Positions 1 to 10,930 of a stretch of 53,415 nucleotides of DNA are shown one piece after another. Every line of letters starts with the position of its first letter. Position 1 is the stretch's first letter. Location of the stretch: positions 73,886 through 127,300 of the forward strand of contig SCFE01000027.1 of NCBI GenBank assembly GCA_004352715.1, in the 5' to 3' direction. A program made the position numbers and the translations under genes. The notes beneath the pieces were generated by a model that was not told the DNA's origin, did not search any database, and saw only the letters and a list, made by a program, of their open reading frames with translations. Origin of the DNA: Hofstenia miamia. Its lineage: Eukaryota; Xenacoelomorpha; Acoela.

Positions 1-129
1 GGGCTAATCAGCCATATAATTGTAGCTGTATTATTAATAGAATTTTCTTGATAAATTTCGTAATTTTCTAAACTGCTATATCTTAAGCCGCGTGCTTGCA
101 CACAATACACAGTCTACTTTTAAATAATG

Positions 130-235
130 TACCGATCAAAATTTTAGGCAAGATACCACGTTATCAGTATTTTTCGGTATTGTCATAATATAGCGGTATT
201 AGTTTCAGTATTGGTATACCGCCGGACTAAAACTT
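130..235. repeat. Possible hAT-type terminal remnant
   Basis: The stretch repeats GGTAT/ATACC-type words (cggtatt, gcggtatt, ggtataccgcc) and ends in a CCGCCGGACTAAAAC-like edge. Clusters of short palindromic GGTATACC words next to an abrupt edge are common in the ends of hAT elements. No partner end or 8-bp target duplication is visible, so the assignment is weak. The rest of 1-448 shows no gene. Confidence 0.2.
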
Positions 236-448
236 TATACAGGTGATTTCGATTTTTTTAACAATCAGTAATTAACTACTTATTCTAAGCAATATTGTAT
301 AACAATATCTACAGAATTAAACATCCAATCAAATTTGTTTTTGATTATAATGTTTTGAATCAGTAATTGAGGTGTTGATTATAATCTTCTCAGTGATAGA
401 AAAACACAATTCCTATTAAACTTAATTGCTGAATAAACAAGTGGCCGT

Positions 449-628
449 GCATCAAATAATGCTCGTCTGAACGCACATCGTTCAAATTAGCATACATCAA
501 AAAGACGCTCGTCTGAACGCTCCCAAATTTTGATAGATGCATCAAAAAAGCATACATCAAAAAGATGCTCGTCTGAATGCACTTTCATCAAAAGATGCGC
601 ATCAAAATGTTCTCGTCTGAACGCACCT
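449..628 (+). repeat. Right-end fragment of Harbinger-like MITE
   Basis: Four or more copies of a roughly 25-bp unit (catcaaaaagatgctcgtc plus tgaacgca) run in the same direction. The last ends as CGTCTGAACGCACCT followed by TTA (629-631). The MITE at 22486-23028 ends the same way (GGGAACACACCT then TTA), and its internal repeats also read tctgaacgc. No matching left end is found upstream, so I read this as a truncated or decayed copy of a related non-autonomous element. The six-frame protein through it is only a repeat translation. Confidence 0.5.
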
Positions 629-685
629 TTAGGTTTACTATCTCCCAGCTGATCGTTGGTATTTCTCATACGCCAATTTATTTAA

Positions 686-2401
686 GGGGGTGATACGCGG
701 TCAAACTTGTGTGTCAAATTTAATTGCTCCGTAAACACCTAACCGCAAGTTGGGAAGTCAGTGAGGTGATACCCGATCCAACTTGTGTGTCAAACTTACA
801 GATATAACGCGATTTCAACTAGAATCTAATTCAATACATTCGGTAAAAATGTTATTGTCTTCACATGATATTATATTCTCCTATGTACAACAAACGGAGA
901 AAGCTTTCGAATTTCAAAAAAGGATTTTGTCAACAGCAAATTAAAATCCAATCGACAACAAATACTATAGAATTTATAAACAATATAATGAAAAATTTTA
1001 AAATATAACTGAAATTTATATTAATATCTTGTACTGTTCGAACCTAATTAATTTTTTCAATTTCAATGAGCAGATTTTATTAGATATTTTTAATCTCAAT
1101 CTTGGTCTAGTAATCCGAAAATTTAAAAACAAATTTCATTTCGATATCTGTGTTATACCATAGCTATAAATACGCATGTATCTGTACGTACATTACTACG
1201 ATAGCTATATAGCTGCTATATACATAATTATTTCAGAATGAATATTTATTGATTTAATACTTCTAAATATGGCAATGCATAATTGTACAGTCATGGTAAA
1301 AGATATTCGGCCACTTAGAAAAATATTAATTGCAAGTACTAGTAATACAATTTGACAACGTTTAGCTGGACTGCANGCTATATACATAATTATTTCAGAA
1401 TGAATATTTATTGATTTAATACTTCTAAATATGGCAATGCATAATTGTACAGTCATGGTAAAAGATATTCGGCCACTAGAAAAATATTAATTGCAAGTAC
1501 TAGTAATACAATTTGACAACGTTTAGCTGGACTGCATTAGGTTACAGTTTTATTAAATTTTCTATTACAAAAAAATCAGAAATACACACAAGTCAGTTCT
1601 AATTTTTAAAAGAATTGTGAATTTACATGATCAGAAGAGATATTTTGACCATGATAATCTTATATCAAAACAGCAAATTTTTGCACCTAATGTTTTTTCA
1701 CCACAGGTCGCACATTTTGTGATATTCAGTGCCCTACCATTATTTAAATCAATACTTGGCAAATAGAATTCCTTTTGTTTGTTATATATACAATCCGTAA
1801 AAAAATTTGTGATGTTCATATTTAAACTTATTTCCTTTATTTCCTATATTAGTGCTATAGCTAGTTGAAACATTTATAAATGTATTATGAGAATGGACTT
1901 TAAATAATTCTAGTGACATATTGAATCTAGAAATAACTATTGATGCTTCTTCACGCATGCGCATCTTCTTCTTATTAAAAGATGCGCTTTGACAAACAAA
2001 GGAACTAATTATAAAGCTCTATAAATACAACCATGTTCTTTGTCAACATTTGTATAATGCATCGTGAGTTTTACCGCTGAATCCGAGATAAACAACTTGT
2101 TATTTATCTCAGAGTCTTGGTTTTACCCACTTCTTTACGAAAACAAATGGTTAATTGATTTTAATAACTTCGCGATAGCAACAGAAAGTATGGCACACTT
2201 GTTTGAAGGGGGTGATACACTGTCAAACTTAATTACCCGGCGCACTTGTTTGACGAGAAAAATCAAAAGCGATTAGATCGCTGATTTCAGGTTGGACAAC
2301 AAGTTTGAAGGGGTGATACACGATCAAACTTATCGTGGATTTGTGTGCCGAGCAATTATGTAATTAAGTGTGACACACAAGTTTGACCGTGTATCACCCC
2401 C
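686..2401. mobile_element. TTAA-flanked TIR element, copy A (piggyBac-like, non-autonomous)
   Basis: The left end at 686 (GGGGGTGATACGCGGTCAAA...) and the reverse complement of the right end at 2401 match over 31 bp with one mismatch. Both ends abut TTAA (682-685 and 2402-2405), the target site typical of piggyBac-type transposons. Further copies of the end motif lie inside at about 762-800, 2207-2235 and 2306-2330, giving a subterminal repeat array concentrated at the right. No transposase is recognisable. Short ORFs on the minus strand (1631-1819, 1782-1964) are partly conserved in copy B, but they lack DDE or cysteine-domain signatures. The element is therefore probably non-autonomous. Assignment to piggyBac rests on the TTAA only; Sola3-type elements also use TTAA. 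Confidence 0.7.
1214..1537. repeat. About 162-bp duplication across a single N
   Basis: Bases 1214-1375 and 1377-1537 are near identical and separated by one N at 1376. Copy B of the host element has this segment once. The two halves differ by about one base (cacttag versus cactag). This looks like two haplotype contigs joined without collapsing rather than a real tandem repeat. Confidence 0.8.
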
Positions 2402-2455
2402 TTAAGGAGTCACCCATGACACTATTCAATAAGAACATAAATCACTATTGAATGA

Positions 2456-3455
2456 NNNNNNNNNNNNNNNNNNNNNNNNNNNNNNNNNNNNNNNNNNNNN
2501 NNNNNNNNNNNNNNNNNNNNNNNNNNNNNNNNNNNNNNNNNNNNNNNNNNNNNNNNNNNNNNNNNNNNNNNNNNNNNNNNNNNNNNNNNNNNNNNNNNNN
2601 NNNNNNNNNNNNNNNNNNNNNNNNNNNNNNNNNNNNNNNNNNNNNNNNNNNNNNNNNNNNNNNNNNNNNNNNNNNNNNNNNNNNNNNNNNNNNNNNNNNN
2701 NNNNNNNNNNNNNNNNNNNNNNNNNNNNNNNNNNNNNNNNNNNNNNNNNNNNNNNNNNNNNNNNNNNNNNNNNNNNNNNNNNNNNNNNNNNNNNNNNNNN
2801 NNNNNNNNNNNNNNNNNNNNNNNNNNNNNNNNNNNNNNNNNNNNNNNNNNNNNNNNNNNNNNNNNNNNNNNNNNNNNNNNNNNNNNNNNNNNNNNNNNNN
2901 NNNNNNNNNNNNNNNNNNNNNNNNNNNNNNNNNNNNNNNNNNNNNNNNNNNNNNNNNNNNNNNNNNNNNNNNNNNNNNNNNNNNNNNNNNNNNNNNNNNN
3001 NNNNNNNNNNNNNNNNNNNNNNNNNNNNNNNNNNNNNNNNNNNNNNNNNNNNNNNNNNNNNNNNNNNNNNNNNNNNNNNNNNNNNNNNNNNNNNNNNNNN
3101 NNNNNNNNNNNNNNNNNNNNNNNNNNNNNNNNNNNNNNNNNNNNNNNNNNNNNNNNNNNNNNNNNNNNNNNNNNNNNNNNNNNNNNNNNNNNNNNNNNNN
3201 NNNNNNNNNNNNNNNNNNNNNNNNNNNNNNNNNNNNNNNNNNNNNNNNNNNNNNNNNNNNNNNNNNNNNNNNNNNNNNNNNNNNNNNNNNNNNNNNNNNN
3301 NNNNNNNNNNNNNNNNNNNNNNNNNNNNNNNNNNNNNNNNNNNNNNNNNNNNNNNNNNNNNNNNNNNNNNNNNNNNNNNNNNNNNNNNNNNNNNNNNNNN
3401 NNNNNNNNNNNNNNNNNNNNNNNNNNNNNNNNNNNNNNNNNNNNNNNNNNNNNNN
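2456..3455. other. Assembly gap (1000 N)
   Basis: Exactly 1000 Ns, so probably a fixed-size scaffold gap. Reading frames running through it are meaningless. Confidence 0.99.
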
Positions 3456-4809
3456 AATTTATTCTTTATTTTTTCAATTATATCTTTGCTTACTTAAAGC
3501 ATCACACTTGTTTTCAAATAATTTATTTTTATAGTTTTAAAGAACATAATAATGTAAAATCACATTTTAGTACTCTTTTTATATTTTTGCAATCTTAAAC
3601 ATTAATATTTCAATAAATGTTTGAAAGCAATTTGTTATGCTTTCTACTTGACATTGAAAGGAAAGGTGCCTACAATAAAATACTACTTATGACAGAGGGC
3701 TTGCTGTAAAATCATGTTATTCAAGCAAGTAATGAAATTATATTAAAACTTCACAGGTTTGCAAACTCAACATTTAAATATAAATGGATTGAAGTGTGCA
3801 ACTGTGACAGAATGCAAGCCTAAAAACATTCTTGTCAGGCTCATACAAGACAGTGTACCATAATCTCATTAATTTTTATTAATGTTTAAATTTATCAAAT
3901 AAGAATAAAAAGAAAAATTATTAAGAAAAAATGAATTAACAAATTAATAAGATATGCTAATCAATTTTAATCAATTGTAGGAGCAAGCACATTTTGCTTA
4001 ATTGTTTGACAAAAAATTGATAATGACTATTTAGGCTTGAGTCCCTGATTGCCAAATACATTTAGGTTATGAATAGGTGTAATTTTTTTCCACTGTTGTG
4101 CTAGCTTGGTATCAATTTGCAACTTGACATACAAGTAAAAAAACTTGATAAAGGCTGAGTAGTAACAGTAGGATTAACTTTCCTATTTTAAATGCAAATT
4201 AATTTCTATAAATGACTGATAAGAGACAATGTTATATTCTGTTAAATTATTAAATATAAGTTAGGAAGCTGCTTTATTATTTAAATAATTACATTTTAAC
4301 AGTTGATTTGATTAATGTTTTTGTATTACAATCAGCAGCTAGTCTTGATTATAATTCTTTTTATTTCTTATGTGATTACAACACAATTAACAGACTGCAT
4401 TTTTTACAAAAGCTATAGTTTGAGTCGAGTTGTGAGGTCTGTATGTTATCACCACGGTAAGTAGGGCACCCATAATAAATCTCAGGATTGAGCTGAGTCA
4501 TCAGTGGCGCAGCGAATGGGGAGCCACGTAATTGATGAAACATTGGGAACTTGACTTGGCATCAGGCAGATGACCATCAAAGTTGATTGCATTTGGTGTC
4601 ACCTAAACAGTGATGTTTAACCCTCTAACAACCAGGAGAAAAAATTGCATTTACGACCACTGGGATAACTTTTTATCCCAACATTGTTAGTATTTTTGCT
4701 CCTTTAAATAAAAAAAATATTAACTATATTTTCTACTTAGCAACCAATAGCATATAGAAGAATACAACTTAAGTAATTACATAGATATTTATGTCCATTC
4801 AATTTATAA
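3456..4809. other. No gene seen
   Basis: AT-rich sequence with stops in all frames. The GC-richer patch at about 4430-4630 includes cagtggcgcagcgaatgg, which resembles the start of some hAT ends (CAGTGGCG...), but I found no partner end. A polyadenylation-like AATAAA is present on the plus strand near 4705. Confidence 0.5.
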
Positions 4810-4986
4810 CTATAGCTTTGTTTCGTTAGAAGCACTAACAATTATTAGAAACAATTTGTTAATGATATTTGCAAACACTCTAACTGAATTTTCCGCTGAT
4901 TCATCGGGTTTTCTAATCCTCACTTGTGGGGCAGACATGGCACGTGTTATGCTTCTAGCTCTGCTATATCCGGGCTTTGGAAATTG
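4810..4986 (-). CDS. Possible terminal coding exon, product unknown
   Basis: On the minus strand, a pyrimidine-rich tract ending in CTCTTTTGCAG (an acceptor-like site at 4987-4989) opens a frame of 58 codons to a TAG at 4810-4812. The peptide starts QFPKPGYSRARSITR, continues with a charged stretch (QVRIRKPDESAENS) and ends in a more hydrophobic tail. The patch is GC-richer than its surroundings, which is why I consider it coding. The frame also runs uninterrupted upstream to about 5178. A second acceptor-like TAG lies nearby. I do not recognise the family, there is no clear upstream exon, and the opposite strand is open too (4856-5098). It could be chance. Confidence 0.25.
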   Translation of the reverse strand, partial: QFPKPGYSRARSITRAMSAPQVRIRKPDESAENSVRVFANIINKLFLIIVSASNETKL

Positions 4987-5193
4987 CTGCAAAAGAGCAA
5001 CTAGAGGAAGTATTTCTAGTGCCAGGGGAAGAATAAGAATAGTCTTTGCAAGTTTATGCAGAAAATTTCGAAGCTTATGTGTCACACTATTAGTATAATT
5101 TAGATTCAAAATAAGAAATAAAAAATAACTAGTATATTCCTGAACATTGCAAATGGCCAAAGAGAAATTTCCCCACAAGATTTGGACCCCACA

Positions 5194-5248
5194 CAGGGGC
5201 GCACCCAGCTTTTTTTCTGAGGGGGGGGGAACTATTCTTTAGATTATA

Positions 5249-5281
<33 letters not shown>

Positions 5282-7041
5282 GCATATTTTCATAGATATT
5301 CTTACATGCAAAGTAGTTTATAAATTCATTATTCTGAAGATTTTGACTACAACAATGGAAAAAGCATTGTCAGGGAAATTAAATAGTATACATTTTTTGA
5401 CATCCTACCCAAAACAGAAAGGTTGATATTAACGAAGGTTTACTATTTCATATCATCTACTTTTAAATGTCATTTTTATAATTAAATTTTAACATAGCAA
5501 ACGTAACCAGCATACTAAGAATGTTTGTTAAAAATTACTAAAACTGAATTATTTTTCCCTACAGCTATTCAACCATTACTAAGATTGGCTAACACACATA
5601 TCTGCTCCGTGGTTCAGTAGGTGAGGATGATTTCGAACACAGACTGTTGTCCTGTTAACTGATCCTAATCTCAATAGGAAAAATTTCCATTTTTTGTGGT
5701 AGGATGATCTTTAAAAAATTCTTACTTTCTTATTTCTTAGTTATTCCAACCAAAAACTTAGGTCTAATTCTTGAAGCTTGAATCATGCCCAACTCAACTT
5801 TTAAGAAAATGTGCTCACTAAAGTTGAAAATTCTAGATTAAATTTTTCAAAAATAGATAATACTGATGTACAATTTCAAAACGTTGTTTAAGAAATTGTA
5901 AAATATTCACAACAACTGTTGTGTAATAGTTTATTTTTTTCAATTTCAGCCCCTTTTTTCCAATAGCTCAGTTGAGCCCCAGCCCACCGCGGCTCCGACT
6001 TCAACTCCTGTTAGCAGAAGAGAGAACAGGATGAGGATCATGCCGTATTAATACTGTGCGTCCACAAAATACCTTTAGTCACATTTTGTAACTTGCCGTA
6101 ATTTGAATTTAATACATTATTTTCTATTGTTTTTTAGCATTGGTATGTAATTCACCATATTTCACTACAGGTAAAAAATACAGAAACCGTGTCCAAATTA
6201 TTTTCACATTTTGCAAAATATAATTTAATAGAAAATTTCATTCAAAATTGCTATATTTCTCATTGCTAGTTTCGCTTTTGGCAATAATTGGAATGAAAAT
6301 AATAGATAAGAAATCATAGCACATAAAAACTTTTTTAAAAGAAAAAACATCGTTGTGAGATAACAAACAAAATTACGAGTGCTTCATACTTCTGTTAGCA
6401 CTAAGAAAAATCTAAGTTAAATGTTGCCAGAAATCGTAATCACTAAAAGCAAATTTGGTTCTGCATAGATACCTTATGTAAAAGCTGTGATCATTGTTTA
6501 ATATCTCTAGGTTTGACATCACAATATGAAGTGTGTGTGACAGAAATATAGCAATGGTGCGAAATAGGGTTAATCTTATGCCTTCAATAAATAAAAAAGT
6601 GAATTCGGTAGTGGAAGCATAATGAACATTTTGGTCATCAAACTGCTGTACACATGCAATAGCCAATACTGTATTAATTTTACTAGGCAGGACAATAATG
6701 ATTTTCGAATTGGGACTAATAAAGTGACTTTATTATGTTTCACCAAGATTTTCATTCATTAATGCTTGTGAGAACGTTCTTAGTGAATCTAAATAATTGC
6801 AAATTATTGGTAATTTTTTTTCTTCTAAAGCATTCAATAGATTAATCGATTTCAAATTATTGTAATAATTGCAATATCAATTAATTATTGCTTACCCCTG
6901 CAGATAGATTTGAAGCAATGCTTAATATATATATATGTACTATGTTATCATATCAGCATACATTTCATGAGGAATGGAAGCATCTGTGCTCTGTTGAGGG
7001 GGGGAACGTTCCCCCAGTTCCCCCCTCTGGGTGCGCCTCTG
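5194..7041. mobile_element. hAT-like non-autonomous element
   Basis: The left end CAGGGGCGCACCCAG (5194) and the right end CTGGGTGCGCCTCTG (to 7041) are inverted repeats of about 15 bp with one mismatch. Both are followed inward by G/C homopolymer runs (ggggggggg at 5221-5229; ccccc near 7012-7026). The 8 bp outside each end (5186-5193 ACCCCACA, 7042-7049 ACCACACC) agree at 6 of 8 positions, as expected for an old hAT 8-bp target duplication. The interior is AT-rich with no transposase, a (TA)n run at 5250-5279, and a GC-rich patch (about 5960-6020) of unknown origin. I infer a non-autonomous hAT family member, decayed after insertion. Confidence 0.6.
5250..5279. repeat. (TA)n microsatellite
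   Basis: Pure TA dinucleotide run inside the hAT-like element. Similar runs occur at about 7325-7355, 17604-17621, 18202-18220, 28500-28527, 30566-30603, 34143-34171 and 47926-47937. Confidence 0.9.
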
Positions 7042-7352
7042 ACCACACCACTTGTTGAATATTTAGTTATTGTACAATACGATGCTATATTCTTCTCCAG
7101 CAACGGCTATGTTACAATGCAAAGTAGATAAAAGAATCATTGCTCTTGACCCAATCATAAAGTTATCTTGAAATCCAATGATTCTAGAATGCTTTTCCCG
7201 TCATCCATTGAGAAGAAGCTGCTAAAGGACCTCTTCATTTTACTACGAATGATTCGTGTATATGTTCCTTTTCATTTAGATTCAAAGTAAGGAATAAAAC
7301 AATAATATGTAAGTTGCTGAACTATGTATATATATATATATGTATATATATA

Positions 7353-8504
7353 TAGTACCGGACATAAGTATGGAGACACGTCCGACAGATTTGCATTAAT
7401 TAGCATGGAAACGCAGCATGAAAGGGCAATTTAATCGGCAGCGGTGCGCTTTGATTTGGTCTAACCATCAGCAAAGTTTGCAAAAATATCTGAAGTTGTT
7501 TACCAATTTTATGATTATTACCCCTGACATTAGTGCAATGCCGGACAAAAGTATGGAGACGGTGAAGAATGAGGCTTTAAATATCATAGATTCGATTGGC
7601 TGACAGAGCATGACTATATATAACATGCTCTAAAGCTTGTTACTTCAGTTGGAAATATCCAGTTTTGATATAATGCCGAAAGACACCTCAGAGGACGTCA
7701 GAAGACTCATCATAACACATCATTTGAATAACCACTCCCTGTCAGCTATTGCTGAAATGGTAAATGTCTCCAAGAGCGCAGTTCGAAAGATCATACATAG
7801 ATATAGAATAGAAGGTAAATTCAAGAAAAGAAATCGGCCTGGAATACCAAGGATAACATCAGTTCGTGAGGATAGGTTGCTTGTGAAAGCTTCTGATGAA
7901 CGTTTAATAATGATAGATATTTGATAAAAAACACAACATTCATGCACAAGATAAAATTGTTTATTAAATCTCCCGCACTACAATTCTCTCTATGATTACA
8001 GATGTTTACACTACAATTTTAAGAACCGTATACAACATACAACAGCTTCCACATCTAATCCCTGGAAAACTGCAATTCAGTTAAATGCTGAATTTCAGAT
8101 GAATCCCAAGTTTCCGTCCGAAAAACTCGTAGGATCCTGTGCAGAAATGGTCTCAATGGTCGGGTTGCAGCACGAAAGCCTTTAATCAACAAGAACCAGA
8201 GGAAGAATCGGCTCTCTTGGTGCCACAGGATGCAATTACAAGACCCTCATGATTGGAATAGAGTCGTATTCAGTGATGAATGTAGAATTGAGCTTCATCA
8301 ATCACGGAGATATTTCGTATTAAGACCCCCTGGATCTACAGCTAGATACCAGTCATGGTACACCACAAAAACCGTGAAATTCGGAAGTAAATCGGTTATG
8401 ATGTGGGGCTATTTGGTGCAACGGTCGCAGAGTACTAGAAATTGTTGATGGGACACTGAATAGCGCCAAATATTGCCAAATTTTGGACAATATGCTACTG
8501 CCAT
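7353..8504 (+). mobile_element. Tc1-like transposon, 3'-truncated
   Basis: The element starts in a TA run with TAGTACCGGACATAAGTATG. A second copy of the core (GCCGGACAAAAGTATGGAGA) recurs at about 7540-7560, giving the paired direct repeats (IR/DR) of about 190 bp seen in many Tc1 elements. A transposase relic follows. Homology stops at about 8504, and the sequence then diverges into unrelated AT-rich DNA. There is no 3' inverted repeat. Confidence 0.8.
7673..8504 (+). pseudogene. Tc1-family transposase relic (N-terminal two thirds)
   Basis: The frame starts at ATG 7673 (MPKDTSEDVRRL...) with a helix-turn-helix (HSLSAIAEMVNVSKSAVRKI) and a basic linker (KFKKRNRPGIPR). It stops at 7924, where about 170 bp of unrelated or deleted sequence intervenes. 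A second frame, open from 8092, carries VSVRKTRRILCRNGLNGRVA, then WCHRM and VVFSDECRIEL with the first catalytic Asp, then SVMMWGY. After a one-base frameshift near 8415 it continues RRVLEIVDGTLNSAKYCQIL and ends at 8504. The second and third catalytic residues are absent. The first ATG of the second frame is at 8230. It cannot encode active transposase. Confidence 0.85.
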
Positions 8505-8884
8505 AACTTCAGGATTAGTTTTTTTAAGTTTTTTTAATTTTAATGAAACTATGACAAAAATAGGACTTCTATTACATTTCAAAGACAAATATTACCGTAT
8601 ATTTCAAAAAATGTGACTTTTTATGACTTTATAACTTCCTATTTAACTGCACCTCAGGTCTAAAGCCATCTAGTTTTAAACAGACTGCAAAATAGACCAA
8701 CAGAAAAAATCTCATTTATTGCGCAACTAACATCGACCTCATGCGTATGAAAATAAATAAATACTAAATAGAGTACGTTCTATGTCAGAAAAATTTGTTT
8801 TGCTTCATGACAACTTCCATATCATGGAAAAATATAGCCTTTTCTTCAAAAATTCCATTTTTGAATAAAGTTTTATCTCAGAAT
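8505..8884. other. No gene seen
   Basis: AT-rich sequence following the Tc1 truncation point. No open frame of note and no repeat structure that I could recognise. Confidence 0.5.
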
Positions 8885-8994
8885 GTGTTATCCGGTAAAA
8901 TCCGGTAAGAAGTTAAATTTTATCGGATACCTGATATCCGGACCCGGTTGTAAATTTGCCGATTTTACCGGATTCCGGCACATCCCTAGTTCTT
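8885..8994. repeat. hAT-type terminal remnant
   Basis: Clustered CCGGTAAAAT / TTTTACCGGAT and TATCCGGA words end at an edge CCGGCACATCCCTAG. Read on the minus strand this begins TAGGGATGTGCCGG, a form typical of hAT 5' ends with subterminal CCGG-rich repeats. No opposite end was found within the window, so the copy is partial. 8995-9796 has no gene that I can support. Confidence 0.4.
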
Positions 8995-10226
8995 TGCAAA
9001 TGACTTGAACTCAACTCACTTCTGTTAAATATTTGAGGATGTAATTGCTTCCCATAACTTATGATGTCGTGAGATACATATATTTCTCAAAGCAAAGCGT
9101 ATTATGAGGGATCGATACTTTCGCATTAAGAATCGTTCATAGATTTTGCCACTGACTGATGGTATATGCACTGAGTAAGATATTTCCTTGATTTATTCCG
9201 GTTCCCGATTCTACAAAAACTAATTATATTCTGCGAACTACTGTTAGTGACAAGAAACAAATTGCATTTATAAATTAGTCCTATAAAAATCTTGATTTTG
9301 GTAGAAAAATGTTCAGTAGAAACACAGTTTATGCATGTTTTGATGAAACGCTATCGCTTAGCACTTCCGTATATCTTAATCAAATATTTTAGGTAAGTAA
9401 TGCCTGCGCATTTTAAAAGATATTCAATCAGATTATGCATTCACACAATCTATATGAAATATATACATTTTAAGGAAATTTGTGTTACCGTTTATTGAAT
9501 TTGTCCGAATAATCATTCTAGCGAAAAGAAAGATTAGATCAAAACAAAGTGGGTCACGTCAAAAATTTATGCTTTATAGGCTATAGACTGTTAATATATA
9601 AATTTTAAATATTCAATAACAGACAAACTGGCTTTGCTTTCCACATTTTATGTTTTGGAATGTATTTAGATTCTTTAAGTTTTCAAGGCCGAACCAAAAG
9701 ATTTCATAGTTTTAAATTATCGTATTCAACTTAATAAGATTTACCAAAACCAGAAAGACGGAATGATCATTTAGGATTTCATTTTAAATATTCTTAAGGC
9801 CACGGTTAGACTAGTGATTGGTTCAAAAGTGATCTGTCACATTTTGAATGAATCGCATGTCTAACGACTTGAGATAATTAGCGATGTGACGATCACGAAG
9901 AAATCGATTTCATTTGTGATTGGTGTGCAGAGCGCGTAGTCTAACCACTCTTTATATGTGATTATCTGTTAACAATTACTAAAAGTGATTTGCATATCAA
10001 TTTAAGAAGCCTCAATAAGTCTTGTGCCAAACTGAAATTCATCAAATTATGTTATTATGATATGTATTATAATTATATCGACTGTTTTTTTACATTAAAA
10101 ATGTATTTACTTAGCATTCTTATATAATTTTAATGCATACTATATAATTTGTGCCATTAATTGCTATGAACACAAAACAGAAGGTTGTTGCTACTTTTTC
10201 TCTTTGTGCTTTAATACACAATTACA

Positions 10227-10593
10227 ATGCCACGAAAACGACAAATTCACACAAGAAAAATTTTTGAAAGACGCAATGAATCCGTGATTCTAAACCAAAT
10301 ATTAACAAACTCACGGGGATTTGTCGAATTCATTAGAAAGAATTCATTTCAGTTTAAAAATTACTGGAAAAATAATTACACATTTTACGAGACTCTATTT
10401 CTGAATCTTGCGGCTTATAATAACTTTGCGGTATTTGGCTGATGATGCCTCATTTCGAAGTCTTTCTTTTCTTTTTAATAAATTAATAAATCCGAAATAT
10501 TTTCGTCAAGCATCTCCGTGTTTGGCATTCTTTTTTTACAGCGAATACCCTGGTATAATCAACATTGTAGCTGTCATTCATTTACAAAAATAA
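10227..10593 (+). pseudogene. Harbinger transposase (nuclease) N-terminal relic
   Basis: The ATG at 10227 opens MPRKRQIHTRKIFERR..., continuing through FVEFIRKNSFQFKNY. In a shifted frame the DNA reads LRDSISES. In a third frame, from about 10411, it reads RLIITLRYLADDASFRSLSF. This matches the conserved N-terminal block of Harbinger DDE transposases, where an 'I(S)...RL.iTLRyLA.G.sf.sL..' pattern precedes the catalytic core. At least two frameshifts separate the pieces. The DDE core is missing, and the frame ends at 10593. It is a relic inside the inverted-repeat element at 9797-11030 and is not functional. Confidence 0.65.
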
Positions 10594-10930
10594 TGTGCGC
10601 ACTGTTGATATATTGATTTATTTTATTTTGCATTTCCTGATGAAGGCATAATGTCTAAGTGTTTGAATTTGTTAAAATATGCTTTACAGATAACACTATT
10701 TCAAATTCATCAATAATTGTACATTCAATCATAATTTTAGAGATTAATTTAGCTAGAGTCAGAAATTCTAGTTGTTATTTCTTTACAAAAACATTGCGCA
10801 TGCGTCACAAATCGCCTAGTGTAACCACTCTAATGTGATTGGTAAGCTGTTTTCATCACAACAACAATTATAATTGCACTCACTGATGATTGAATTTTGT
10901 AATTGCTTTTGTGACCAATCACCTAATCTA

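Noticed and set aside
487-669. Minus ORF with repeated HLFDVCF-like units
   Set aside because: Translation of the 25-bp repeat in the MITE fragment; no start context or domain.
2448-3534. Long plus-strand ORFs of about 350 residues
   Set aside because: They consist almost wholly of Ns in a 1000-base gap.
5595-5660. tRNA gene
   Set aside because: Only an A-box-like stretch. B box is poor and no cloverleaf can be drawn.
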